The notes beneath the pieces are model-generated. The model searched no databases. It had not been told where the DNA came from and saw only the letters and a program-made list of their open reading frames with translations. Position numbers and translations under genes: made by a program. A stretch of DNA of 31,229 nucleotides from a virus. This document shows, in pieces, positions 19,385 through 26,735 of the stretch; position 1 is the first letter of the stretch; the number at the start of each line of letters is the position of its first letter. The stretch spans positions 1-31,229 of IMG/VR virus record IMGVR_UViG_3300039159_000019; one strand, written 5' to 3'.

Positions 19385-20413
19385 ATGGCAGTTAGTGAGG
19401 AAATCATTGCCTCGCTTGTGGAGGCGGTAGCTGCATTAAATCAGCGCACCAATGACGCTGCATCGCGCACGTTGTTAGCTGGGCCGCAAGGCGAGACGGG
19501 GCCACAAGGTGAAGCTGGAAAAGACGCTGCGCCCATCACTGACGAGCAAGTTAAAGCTGCCGCTATTATTTGGTTACAAGAGAATATAACGCAGCCAGTA
19601 GACGGAATAGACGGACAAGATGGCGCACAAGGCATTGAAGGGCGTCCACCTACAAATGAGGAGATACAACTTGCGGTTGATGTATGGTTTGAAATTCATC
19701 GCGCTAAATTGGTTGGCGCTGCTGGAAGCAATGGTAGCGATGGCATTGATGGGCGTGATGGCCGCGATGGTATTAATGGCAGGAACGGCTCTAATGGTGT
19801 TGCTGGTTCCTCTGGTGTTGGCGTCGCATTGGTGGAACAGCGCGACGAATCGTCTTTTTGGATAACACTAACTGACGGTCAAGAGTTCCAGATTGAATTG
19901 CCTGTTGCCAAAGTTAGAACAGGTGGCTCTTTTGGCGGCGGGATTTCTAATCCTGTTTATTTATCCGCTGTTGATATTGAAACACAACTAGCAGTTGCCG
20001 ACATAGCAACACCCATGGAATTTAATAATGTTATTGAAAGCAATGGAATATCAATTCAGGATAGCGTTAAGGTAGTTTTTAGAGAAAGCGGATTATATAA
20101 TATTCAGTTTAGCGCACAATTAAATAATAATGATAATAAAGAGCATAACGTTAGTATTTGGCTTGCCCGTGACGGTGTGGCTGAACCTGATAGTTGTGGT
20201 GATGTTACAATTCCGCCAAAACACGCAAACTTTCAAGGCTCTTATGTTTTATCTTGGAACTATTATTACCGCGTTCAAAAAGGCGAGTATTTTAGACTAA
20301 TGTGGTCAACTCCGAGCACTTCAGTTTATTTAGCTGGATTGCCAGCACGAACAATTCCTATTAGACCAGCAACACCATCTATTATTTTAACTGTTAACAA
20401 GGTTTCACCTTGA
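19385..20413 (+). CDS. Collagen-like fibre protein with C1q/TNF-like C-terminal domain
   Basis: The product has 342 residues. Gly-X-Y triplets occur at about 34-48 (GPQGETGPQGEAGKDA), briefly near 75-87, and at about 116-150 (GSDGIDGRDGRDGINGRNG). They alternate with two similar helical segments. The last 140 residues are beta-rich with 'VFRESGLYNIQFSAQLNNND', a pattern of trimeric C1q/TNF-like jelly rolls. The product should be a trimeric fibre. Unusually for a fibre, the gene lies between portal and MuF, so it may decorate the head or neck. Confidence 0.82.
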   Translation: MAVSEEIIASLVEAVAALNQRTNDAASRTLLAGPQGETGPQGEAGKDAAPITDEQVKAAAIIWLQENITQPVDGIDGQDGAQGIEGRPPTNEEIQLAVDVWFEIHRAKLVGAAGSNGSDGIDGRDGRDGINGRNGSNGVAGSSGVGVALVEQRDESSFWITLTDGQEFQIELPVAKVRTGGSFGGGISNPVYLSAVDIETQLAVADIATPMEFNNVIESNGISIQDSVKVVFRESGLYNIQFSAQLNNNDNKEHNVSIWLARDGVAEPDSCGDVTIPPKHANFQGSYVLSWNYYYRVQKGEYFRLMWSTPSTSVYLAGLPARTIPIRPATPSIILTVNKVSP

Positions 20414-21435
20414 CCGTATCTGACCAATTGCATGACCTAATCATTATAAGGCAACTGCTTTTGCAGCGCGTTATTGCTGGTCAAAATGCTGCTATAAACA
20501 AGCAACTTGATTCCGTTGCAGCAGATATACAAAAAGCATTAAAGGGAGACGAGTTGTCTACCTACAAAGGCAAACGCCTTGCAAAAGCAATTGATGAATT
20601 AAAATCAATGGTTTCAGTGTCGATTCCTGACATTGCATCTTTATCTTTGGCTGAAGCTTCATTCTTGCAGAGCGCATTTGTTTCAGTTGGTATAGATACG
20701 GTAATACCTCCAGCATCTGTCGTAAATGCAATTGCTAAATCGTCATTGATACAAGGCGCTACAATTGGCGATTGGTTTGGACGCCTAAACAATTCAGCAA
20801 AGTTTGATATAGAACGCGCTATTAAAAACGGTGTGACGCTTGGACAGACAAACAAAGAAATTGCTAATGCTATAGTTGGCAATGGCTCGGACAAAGGCCC
20901 ACAGGCGCTTGCAAAGGCGCGGCGCGATGCAATGGCTATAACACGCACTGCGGTTCAAACTGTTGCTAATGACGCTCGTATGGCTGGATTGATGGAAAAT
21001 CAAGACATTATCAAGGCAGTGCGATGGGTATCTACCTTAGACAGCCGAACTAGTGAAATCTGTATTGCTCGTTCTGGTAAGACATGGACGTTTCCAGAAT
21101 TTAAACCAATTGGTCACAGTATACCTTGGAATGGTGGCCCACCAGCTCACTGGTCTTGCAGGTCAACATACGTTCCTATTACCAAGTCATTTGCTGAAAT
21201 ACGCGGCAAGCCTTTTGCAAAGGAAATATCGCAAACAACGCGGTCTAGTATGAATGGACAAGTCGCTGCTGATTTATCATTTGACCAATTTTTAAAGAAT
21301 AAGCCAAAAGAGTTTGCCGACGAAATGCTTGGTAAAGGAAAAGCTGATTTATGGCGGTCAGGTAAAATAACATTATCTCAACTATTAGACCAGCGCGGTA
21401 ACCCACTAACTCTTTCAGAATTGCTACGCCTATAG
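20410..21435 (+). CDS. Phage Mu gpF-like head morphogenesis protein
   Basis: The product has 341 residues with a TTG start overlapping the previous stop (TTGA). The C-terminal half has the Phage_Mu_F signature: I-T-R-T-A-V-Q-T near 177-184, 'RWVSTLDSRTSEICIARSG' and P-P-A-H-W-S-C-R-S-T near 244-253. MuF proteins are minor capsid proteins packaged in the head and sometimes ejected. The conserved Cys/His residues are present. Its order after portal and before scaffold and capsid is standard. Confidence 0.9.
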   Translation: MTVSDQLHDLIIIRQLLLQRVIAGQNAAINKQLDSVAADIQKALKGDELSTYKGKRLAKAIDELKSMVSVSIPDIASLSLAEASFLQSAFVSVGIDTVIPPASVVNAIAKSSLIQGATIGDWFGRLNNSAKFDIERAIKNGVTLGQTNKEIANAIVGNGSDKGPQALAKARRDAMAITRTAVQTVANDARMAGLMENQDIIKAVRWVSTLDSRTSEICIARSGKTWTFPEFKPIGHSIPWNGGPPAHWSCRSTYVPITKSFAEIRGKPFAKEISQTTRSSMNGQVAADLSFDQFLKNKPKEFADEMLGKGKADLWRSGKITLSQLLDQRGNPLTLSELLRL

Positions 21436-21496
21436 TATTATTATGCTTACCGTGTTAATAAAAGAATTACGCCAAGGCAGTGCTGAGGCATAAACC

Positions 21497-21509
21497 GCCC
21501 CTGAGGGGC
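21497..21509 (+). promoter_or_regulatory. Leader stem-loop before scaffold gene
   Basis: GCCCC-TGA-GGGGC forms a 5-bp stem in the 98-base gap before the scaffold gene. It is followed by AGAGGACAAAACC and the ATG at 21534. It resembles the early-gene leader hairpins in size and placement but has the reverse base order (C-rich arm first) and lacks the GCCAA flank. Confidence 0.5.
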
Positions 21510-21533
21510 AATAATAGTCCAGAGGACAAAACC

Positions 21534-22127
21534 ATGAGTGAAGAACGGATTGCAGAATTAGAACAAGCGATGGAGGCACTGAGTGCAAAAAACCGCGAAC
21601 TTCTTGGTGAAGTCAAAGTTGCTAAGGCGAAAGCTAAAGGAGCAGAGATAGACCCTAACGAATTTGTTGCGCTTCAAACTGAAAATGAAACGCTCAAATT
21701 GCAACTTGATAAGAATACAAAAGATAGCTTCAAAGCGATAGAAACATTGCAAACAACCCTGACCGAAAAAGACGGCGCATTGCAATCGTATCTAATTGAT
21801 AACGGGCTAAACGACGCGATGCTGAAGGCTGGTATTAAGACCGAATTCATGGCTGCTGCAAAGGCCATGCTTAAGTCACAAACCAAACTGACAGCGGAAA
21901 ACGGACAGTATTCTGCACTTATGGGTGACAAACCGCTGAATGAAGCAATTGCTGAATGGGCCGCTGGTGATGAAGGAAAGCACTTTGTTACCGCTCCCGC
22001 TAACTCTGGTGGTGGAGCCACTGGCGGAACTGGCAATGGCATTCCTGTTGCACCCAAGGGGAACCTTGGTGGTGACAAGGCACAGCGGACAAATGCAATT
22101 AAACAAATGTTCCCTGAATTAAACTAA
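21534..22127 (+). CDS. Capsid scaffolding protein
   Basis: The product has 197 residues from the ATG at 21534, chosen for its AGAGGAC site; the in-frame start at 21480 would read through the stem-loop. The N-terminal half is a long charged coiled coil ('ERIAELEQAMEALSAKNREL'). A Gly-rich linker (SGGGATGGTGNG) leads to a short basic C-terminal hook ('DKAQRTNAIKQMFPELN'). This is the usual scaffold architecture, immediately upstream of the major capsid gene. Confidence 0.85.
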   Translation: MSEERIAELEQAMEALSAKNRELLGEVKVAKAKAKGAEIDPNEFVALQTENETLKLQLDKNTKDSFKAIETLQTTLTEKDGALQSYLIDNGLNDAMLKAGIKTEFMAAAKAMLKSQTKLTAENGQYSALMGDKPLNEAIAEWAAGDEGKHFVTAPANSGGGATGGTGNGIPVAPKGNLGGDKAQRTNAIKQMFPELN

Positions 22128-22137
22128 GGATTAGATC

Positions 22138-23109
22138 ATGTCACTTTCGCAAATGAAAGTATTTAACGAATACGTTATGCCAGCTACCATCGAGACACTC
22201 TCGCAGATGGTGGATAAGTTCAACGCAGCTTCTAATGGTGCAATCCGTCTCACGACCACTGGTTTTGATGGCGACTTTTACCAAGAGTCGTTTTTTGCTG
22301 CCGTGCATAGCGCACAGCGCCGTGTTGACCGTTACGCATCGCAAGCCGATGCAACTGCGACGGACCTTACACAGCTCCAGCTTAATGGCGTAAAGGTTGC
22401 TGGTGGTTTTGGCCCCATCCGCTTTGAGCCATCACAGCTTACTTGGCTGCAGAAGCCAACTTCGGAAGGCATTGAAGTTGCATCGCGTAACTTTGCTGAA
22501 GCATTGATGGCTGACCAGTTGAACACTGCAATTGCCGCTCTTGTTGCTGCCATTGCAAACCAAGGCGCTGCAACAACTGTAGACGTTTCGGCAACTGCTG
22601 CTGTAACCTATGCAACCATGAACTCGGCCAATGGGTTGTTCGGTGACAATTCGTCAAGCATTGTTGCTAACGTAATGAACGGCTCCGCATATCATAAGTT
22701 GATTTCGCAGAACTTGACTAACGGCGCACAATTGTTTGTCGCTCAGAACGTGCAAGTTGTAGACATCCTTGGTCGTCCAGTAATTGTTACTGATGCCCCT
22801 GCGTTGTATGTAGCTGGCACGCCTAACAAGTCGAGGGTTCTCGGTTTGGCCGATAGCGCAGCAATCGTTTATGACGGCGGCGACGTAATCAGCAACATCG
22901 AAACCAACAACGGCCAGACCCGTATCGAAACCACGATGCAGGTCGATTATACCTTTGGCGTTGCGCTTAAGGGCTATAGCTGGGATACTGCAAACGGTGG
23001 CAAGTCGCCAACTGATGCAGAGCTTGCGACTGGTTCCAACTGGGACAAGGTAGCTACCTCAATCAAGCACACTGCTGGTGTCTTGGCAATCGGTGACGCT
23101 GACCTGTAA
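22138..23109 (+). CDS. Major capsid protein
   Basis: The product has 323 residues, with a strong AAGGA site and a position right after the scaffold. It opens 'MSLSQMKVFNEYVMPATIET' and contains 'FDGDFYQESFFAAVHSAQRR', 'LTWLQKPTSEGIEVASRNFA', 'DILGRPVIVTDAPALYVAG' and a closing 'GVALKGYSWDTANGGKSPTD'. These fit the major capsid proteins (HK97-type fold by inference) that accompany DUF4055 portals and MuF proteins. No N-terminal delta domain or protease gene is present, consistent with a separate scaffold. Confidence 0.9.
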   Translation: MSLSQMKVFNEYVMPATIETLSQMVDKFNAASNGAIRLTTTGFDGDFYQESFFAAVHSAQRRVDRYASQADATATDLTQLQLNGVKVAGGFGPIRFEPSQLTWLQKPTSEGIEVASRNFAEALMADQLNTAIAALVAAIANQGAATTVDVSATAAVTYATMNSANGLFGDNSSSIVANVMNGSAYHKLISQNLTNGAQLFVAQNVQVVDILGRPVIVTDAPALYVAGTPNKSRVLGLADSAAIVYDGGDVISNIETNNGQTRIETTMQVDYTFGVALKGYSWDTANGGKSPTDAELATGSNWDKVATSIKHTAGVLAIGDADL

Positions 23110-23118
23110 ACCATAGTG

Positions 23119-23146
23119 AGGGGGCTGGCAGTTGGTTGCTGGCCCC
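23119..23146 (+). promoter_or_regulatory. Stem-loop after major capsid gene
   Basis: AGGGG at 23119-23123 pairs with CCCCT at 23143-23147 across a loop that itself has weak pairing (CAG/CTG). No U-tract follows; instead ATTAGGAG and the ATG at 23167 come next. It could be a weak terminator that lowers expression after capsid, or a leader hairpin like the others. Confidence 0.4.
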
Positions 23147-23166
23147 TAATCTATTAGGAGTATTTT

Positions 23167-23448
23167 ATGGCTAAAATCATTTACGAGCCTCATCCCATTA
23201 GCCCATCGCGCAAAGCCAAATTGCAAGCGCAAGGTTACAAAATCATTGATTCCATTTTCGCTCCCGCTGGAACGCCCGTCCATCAAAAACTAGATATTGA
23301 TGACGAAGTTGCCGTAAAAACACCCGCCGAACCAGAAACTAATCTGACTGCGGATGAGGAAGTAATTGAAGAAGCTATTGTTCAGATTGAAACAAAAGCT
23401 AAATCACCTTATTTGTCTGCAAAGCGCGGCAAGGCTCACAAGGAGTAA
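23167..23448 (+). CDS. Small head-associated protein
   Basis: The product has 93 residues. The N-terminal 'IIYEPHPISPSRKAKLQAQG' followed by Y-K-I-I-D-S-I-F-A-P-A-G matches a short conserved phage protein often found after the capsid gene. The remainder is acidic and low-complexity (TADEEVIEEAIVQIE) with a basic end (SAKRGKAHKE). It could be a head decoration or assembly factor. AGGAG precedes the ATG. Confidence 0.75.
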   Translation: MAKIIYEPHPISPSRKAKLQAQGYKIIDSIFAPAGTPVHQKLDIDDEVAVKTPAEPETNLTADEEVIEEAIVQIETKAKSPYLSAKRGKAHKE

Positions 23449-23451
23449 CAA

Positions 23452-23964
23452 ATGGCATTTGTAGTCGAAACGGGCGCGGGGCTTTCTAATGCTAACAGCT
23501 ATGCGAGCGTTTCGGCTGCGGATAGCTACGTTTCAGACCGTGGCATAGCGGGATGGGCTGCTTTAACATTAACGGTAAAAGAGCAATCGTTGGTTAAAGC
23601 AACGGATTATTTCGAAGCCACCTACCGCAATGCGTGGAAGGGCAATCGCGTTAGTGAGACGCAATCTTTATCTTGGCCACGCTATAACGTAGTTGTTGAT
23701 GGCTTTAATTACGCAAGCAATGTTGTTCCGCCCCAGGTGCTGAACGCTTGCATCGAAATGGCGCTAAAGGCATCATCTGGCGAAACACTAATTGCAGACC
23801 AAGGCCAAAAAGTGAAGCGCGAAAAGATTGATGTTATTGAAATTGAATATCAGGATTACTCAGACCCTACGCAACGCTACCCGTTTGTTAATCGAATGGT
23901 TACACCATACCTTATATCTGCATCTGAAAGCGGCTTTAGCGTTACTAAAGTAATTCGCACATGA
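23452..23964 (+). CDS. Head-tail connector (DnaT-like phage family)
   Basis: The product has 170 residues. It starts 'MAFVVETGAGLSNANSYASV' with A-D-S-Y, and later 'LVKATDYFEATYRNAWKGNR', S-W-P-R and 'VPPQVLNACIEMALKASSGE'. These are the features of the phage family labelled putative DnaT-like ssDNA-binding protein, which in virions corresponds to the adaptor joining portal and tail. The name is historical; in this position I favour the connector role. AAGGAG precedes the start, and it overlaps the next gene by ATGA. Confidence 0.8.
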   Translation: MAFVVETGAGLSNANSYASVSAADSYVSDRGIAGWAALTLTVKEQSLVKATDYFEATYRNAWKGNRVSETQSLSWPRYNVVVDGFNYASNVVPPQVLNACIEMALKASSGETLIADQGQKVKREKIDVIEIEYQDYSDPTQRYPFVNRMVTPYLISASESGFSVTKVIRT

Positions 23965-24314
23965 GCAGCCAAGCGCAAACAGCATCTAGGCTGCTTGCTA
24001 AGTTTGGCGAAGCTGTCACAATTATCTTTCCTGATTATAGCGCAAATAACCCTATAACTGGCGAAACATCCGGCCCTACAAATAATACCACAATTGTAGG
24101 CAATGGCTATCCGTCTGCTTACCACAAGCGCGATATAGACGGCACAAGCATACAGGCTGGTGATATACGCCTAATACTCGAACTTATTGCCGCACGGCCT
24201 TCTGTGGGCTGTTTAGCGGCTATTGATGGCACAACATATCGATTGATGGATGTGCAGCCAATTAGATTAACTGGCGATGACGTCATTTACATATGCCAGA
24301 TAAGGGCTAACTAA
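23961..24314 (+). CDS. Head-closure / stopper-like protein
   Basis: The product has 117 residues. Its size, place after the adaptor and beta-rich character ('AVTIIFPDYSANNPITGETS', 'IQAGDIRLILELIAARPSVG', YRLMDVQPIRLTGDDVIYIC) fit phage head-tail joining or stopper proteins. The stop overlaps the next ATG (TAATG). Assignment rests on synteny plus the general pattern. Confidence 0.7.
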   Translation: MSSQAQTASRLLAKFGEAVTIIFPDYSANNPITGETSGPTNNTTIVGNGYPSAYHKRDIDGTSIQAGDIRLILELIAARPSVGCLAAIDGTTYRLMDVQPIRLTGDDVIYICQIRAN

Positions 24315-24481
24315 TGATACCTCTAGGAGAGCGAGTATTTTTCCCGTCGCAATGGGACTCTGGAATACTTGATAGCGTGCTGCACGACACAGGAGGCTTG
24401 ATAATTGCTTATATCATTAAATTGGATTGCGGCAAAAAGGTTGCGATAGATTGTCAGATGGTGGAGCCTTTGGATGATTAA
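24314..24481 (+). CDS. Small hypothetical protein in connector block
   Basis: The product has 55 residues, starting MIPLGERVFFPSQWDSGILD and containing 'GGLIIAYIIKLDCGKKVAID'. It looks like a small beta-barrel-type protein. The ATG shares a base with the previous stop and the 3' end overlaps the next gene by 8 bases, so it fits the operon exactly. It may be a small neck component. No family is recognised. Confidence 0.68.
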   Translation: MIPLGERVFFPSQWDSGILDSVLHDTGGLIIAYIIKLDCGKKVAIDCQMVEPLDD

Positions 24482-24869
24482 TGCTAAGATTAGCGCGGCA
24501 TTGGCAACGCAACTAAACACCTTGGCATTGCCTACACATTGGGAAAACAGCAAGTTCGTTCCTGATGCTGGCGAGATTTACCTCAGCGAGAGTTTGTTGA
24601 CTGGCGAAACATTGCCAGTTGGCATTGCCAGTGCTGCGTCTGATGAGTTTAGAGGCGTCTATCAGGTGCTTGTATACGCTCCTATGGATGCAAACAAAGG
24701 GCCAGCCAGAACAACGGCTGACAATGTTGCATCCGCGTTTCAGCGTGGGGCACGGCTTGTTTACGATGACGTAACCGTGACCATCCAGCGCACTACACAA
24801 AACCCTGCGTTTGCTTCAGGTGACAGATTTGTAATACCCATTAGCGTTACCTACAGAGCGTTTGCATGA
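24474..24869 (+). CDS. Tail terminator-like protein
   Basis: The product has 131 residues. 'LALPTHWENSKFVPDAGEIY', later 'GVYQVLVYAPMDANKGPART' and a closing 'DRFVIPISVTYRAFA' match the phage family (DUF4128-like) that acts as tail terminator, capping the tail tube. Its order between head-closure and HK97-gp10-like genes agrees. It overlaps the next gene by ATGA. Confidence 0.82.
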   Translation: MINAKISAALATQLNTLALPTHWENSKFVPDAGEIYLSESLLTGETLPVGIASAASDEFRGVYQVLVYAPMDANKGPARTTADNVASAFQRGARLVYDDVTVTIQRTTQNPAFASGDRFVIPISVTYRAFA

Positions 24870-25252
24870 GCACGTTTAATTTAGACATAAAGGCATTCAC
24901 CGAAAAGGCTGGCAAGAATGCCGACCAAGTTGTTCGCAAGATATGCTTAGATTTATTGTCTAATATTGTTTATAACACGCCTGTAGACACTGGCAGGGCA
25001 CGCGCCAATTGGTTTACAAGTATTGGAAGCCCAGTTTCTACAACAATAGAATTTAATGCTAGCGCATCGTCTGCTGCTGGCGTTGCAGTTGCTCAGGCAT
25101 CTGCCGATATTGCTAAAGCCACAGGTAATTTATTCTGGATTAGTAATAACCTGCCATACATTTACAGGCTAGAATTTGAACAATGGTCAAAACAAGCTCC
25201 AAATGGTATGGTTCGCTTAGCAATCAATAAAGCGGAGCGCTCTATTAGGTAA
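24866..25252 (+). CDS. HK97 gp10-like tail completion protein
   Basis: The product has 128 residues. 'NTPVDTGRARANWFTSIGSP' and 'WISNNLPYIYRLEFEQWSKQ' followed by A-P-N-G-M-V-R are the conserved segments of the HK97-gp10/minor tail protein family. These proteins join the tail tube to the neck. The order in the operon is typical (usually just beside the tail terminator). A 58-base gap follows. Confidence 0.85.
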   Translation: MSTFNLDIKAFTEKAGKNADQVVRKICLDLLSNIVYNTPVDTGRARANWFTSIGSPVSTTIEFNASASSAAGVAVAQASADIAKATGNLFWISNNLPYIYRLEFEQWSKQAPNGMVRLAINKAERSIR

Positions 25253-25310
25253 CGTGACTTGATTGTGTTTTTATGTTATTTGTTTATTTCCATGCATGGA
25301 GTTTATTATT

Positions 25311-25763
25311 ATGTCTGATATTGTTTCTTCCGTTGGCACAATCGTTTCTGTTTCAACGTTTGCGCCTACTACCTATGATGCGGCTGGATTTGCTGCTTTA
25401 ACCTTTTCGACCTGCGGCGAATTGGCTGAACTACCCTCGTTTGGTGCTGAAGCTGCACTTGCGACACACACACCGCTTGCTACAGGCGTTGTTGCCAAGC
25501 GTCGCGGTTCGCTCAACTATGGCTCCGTTGCTTTGACAATGGCTGTTTCTGAAGAAGATACGGGCCAAGCTGTATTGCAAGAAGCTGCCGAATCTGGCGC
25601 TGGTGCTGATGCGCTTGTCTCGGTCAAGGTTGTGCTTGTTAACGGTGAAATACAGTATTTCACTGGTCAGGTTATGTCCTACAAGGTCAATGTTGGTAAT
25701 GCTGATGCCATCACAATGGCTGAAGTTACTCTTGAAATTGACAATACGATTATCAAGGTCTAA
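25311..25763 (+). CDS. Major tail tube protein
   Basis: The product has 150 residues from the ATG at 25311, chosen because GGAG precedes it; the in-frame ATG at 25263 adds an unlikely hydrophobic start. The pattern 'VGTIVSVSTFAPTTYDAAGF', C-G-E-L-A-E-L-P-S-F-G and 'KRRGSLNYGSVALTMAVSEE' fits siphophage tail tube subunits. A palindrome TCCATGCATGGA (25289-25300) overlaps its ribosome site. It forms the hexameric rings of the tail tube. Confidence 0.87.
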   Translation: MSDIVSSVGTIVSVSTFAPTTYDAAGFAALTFSTCGELAELPSFGAEAALATHTPLATGVVAKRRGSLNYGSVALTMAVSEEDTGQAVLQEAAESGAGADALVSVKVVLVNGEIQYFTGQVMSYKVNVGNADAITMAEVTLEIDNTIIKV

Positions 25764-25783
25764 TTAGCTTAACTGCTTAAAAA

Positions 25784-25836
25784 CTTGGGTAGGCAAAACA
25801 CTATCCGGCTTGCCTACCCAAGACAAAAGCCGGATA
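25784..25836 (+). promoter_or_regulatory. Overlapping inverted repeats between tail tube and tail chaperone genes
   Basis: CTTGGGTAGGCAA (25784-25796) pairs perfectly with TTGCCTACCCAAG (25810-25822). Its loop contains TATCCGGC (25802-25809), which is fully complementary to GCCGGATA (25829-25836) and partly to GGATA of the ribosome site (25844-25848). No U-tract follows the stem. It may act as an RNA switch, a pseudoknot or an attenuator that sets the ratio of tube to chaperone. Confidence 0.6.
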
Positions 25837-25855
25837 TTTAGAAGGATAGTTTCTA

Positions 25856-26257
25856 ATGGATTTAAATAACCTTAAGCCAGTAATGGCTGACGATGGCGCT
25901 GTATTGAACATTGTTCACCCTGAAACTGAAGAAGTTATTGAGGGCATGACTATTACTTTGCTTGGTCAGGACAGCAAGGTTTACCGCAAAATTGCATTGG
26001 CTAAACAGCAGACAGCATTAAACCGCATTTCAAAAGGAAAGAAGGCTGTCGATTTTGACGCTGAAAAGCTGGCTGAAGATAGCATTGAAGATTTGGTAAA
26101 GCTGACAACTGGCTGGGAAGGCTTTATGCTTGATGGCAAAGCTCTTGAAGCTACGCCAGCCAATATCAAAAATGTATACACAGAATGGGTTTGGATTAAA
26201 GAACAAGTCTCTGAATTTGTGGCAGACCGTTCTAACTTTTTTCGCCCAAACAATTGA
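25856..26257 (+). CDS. Tail assembly chaperone, upstream frame (gpG-like)
   Basis: The product has 133 residues. 'EVIEGMTITLLGQDSKVYRK', then K-L-A-E-D-S-I-E-D-L-V and 'LTTGWEGFMLDGKALEATPA' match the G-type tail chaperone that binds the tape measure before tube polymerisation. The gene lies between tail tube and tape measure, the invariant place for this pair. AAGGAT precedes the ATG. Its 3' end overlaps a second frame that is probably reached by frameshifting at 26237-26243. Confidence 0.87.
   Translation: MDLNNLKPVMADDGAVLNIVHPETEEVIEGMTITLLGQDSKVYRKIALAKQQTALNRISKGKKAVDFDAEKLAEDSIEDLVKLTTGWEGFMLDGKALEATPANIKNVYTEWVWIKEQVSEFVADRSNFFRPNN
26237..26243 (+). promoter_or_regulatory. Probable programmed +1 (or -2) ribosomal frameshift site TTTTTTC
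   Basis: In the upstream frame the codons are AAC TTT TTT CGC, five codons before the stop. A tRNA-Phe on the second TTT can slip +1 onto TTC (its better match) or -2 onto TTT, both giving the downstream frame (GCC CAA ACA). A -1 slip would meet a stop after seven codons, so it can be excluded. Six T in a row occur exactly where the tail chaperone frames overlap. Confidence 0.65.
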
Positions 26258-26675
26258 GCAACTAACGCTTTTTGTAAAACAAGCGGCATGGCTTAACACA
26301 ATCCCATCTAGGGCAAAGCGCCCTAGACGGGAAACCAAATCAAATGCAATGCCCCAGTTGATTGGTGGAGCTTACCTAGTCGAAATATTGTTCGAGGTAG
26401 GCCCTGCGAAGCCATTAGGCATGGGTGGCAGCGTTGCCATTGATGAAATAGACTTAGCTGCATGGATGTCCAACCAAAACGTGCGATTAACGCCATGGGA
26501 AGCACAGGCAGTAAAGCATTTATCACGCGAATATGCTGGTATGCTGTCTGCTAGTGCAGAGCCTAATACACCAGCGCCGTGGTCTGACAATAAAATGTTA
26601 ACCGAAGAAATGCGCGAAAAAATATCAAATGCTATGTCTAATTGGAGTAATCGTATCAACATCAAGACAAGATGA
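26244..26675 (+). CDS. Tail assembly chaperone, frameshift extension (gpT-like)
   Basis: This 143-residue extension would be fused to residues 1-129 of the upstream frame, giving about 272 residues. The conserved part is 'AYLVEILFEVGPAKPLGMGG', then D-L-A-A-W and 'VRLTPWEAQAVKHLSREYAG', a segment found in the second tail chaperone gene of many siphophages. An open frame with ATG exists from 26130, and an internal ATG lies at 26349, so separate expression is possible. The fusion is favoured by synteny and the slippery T-run. Confidence 0.7.
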   Translation, partial: AQTIEQLTLFVKQAAWLNTIPSRAKRPRRETKSNAMPQLIGGAYLVEILFEVGPAKPLGMGGSVAIDEIDLAAWMSNQNVRLTPWEAQAVKHLSREYAGMLSASAEPNTPAPWSDNKMLTEEMREKISNAMSNWSNRINIKTR

Positions 26676-26735
26676 TATTTTTGTGCTATGAGATTAATTA
26701 AGCGATAACGCTATTGGCATCATGGGATATTGCGA

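Noticed and set aside
25784-25822. 13-bp hairpin as ordinary rho-independent terminator
   Set aside because: Neither strand has a U-tract after the stem, and its loop is complementary to downstream sequence, which a terminator does not need.
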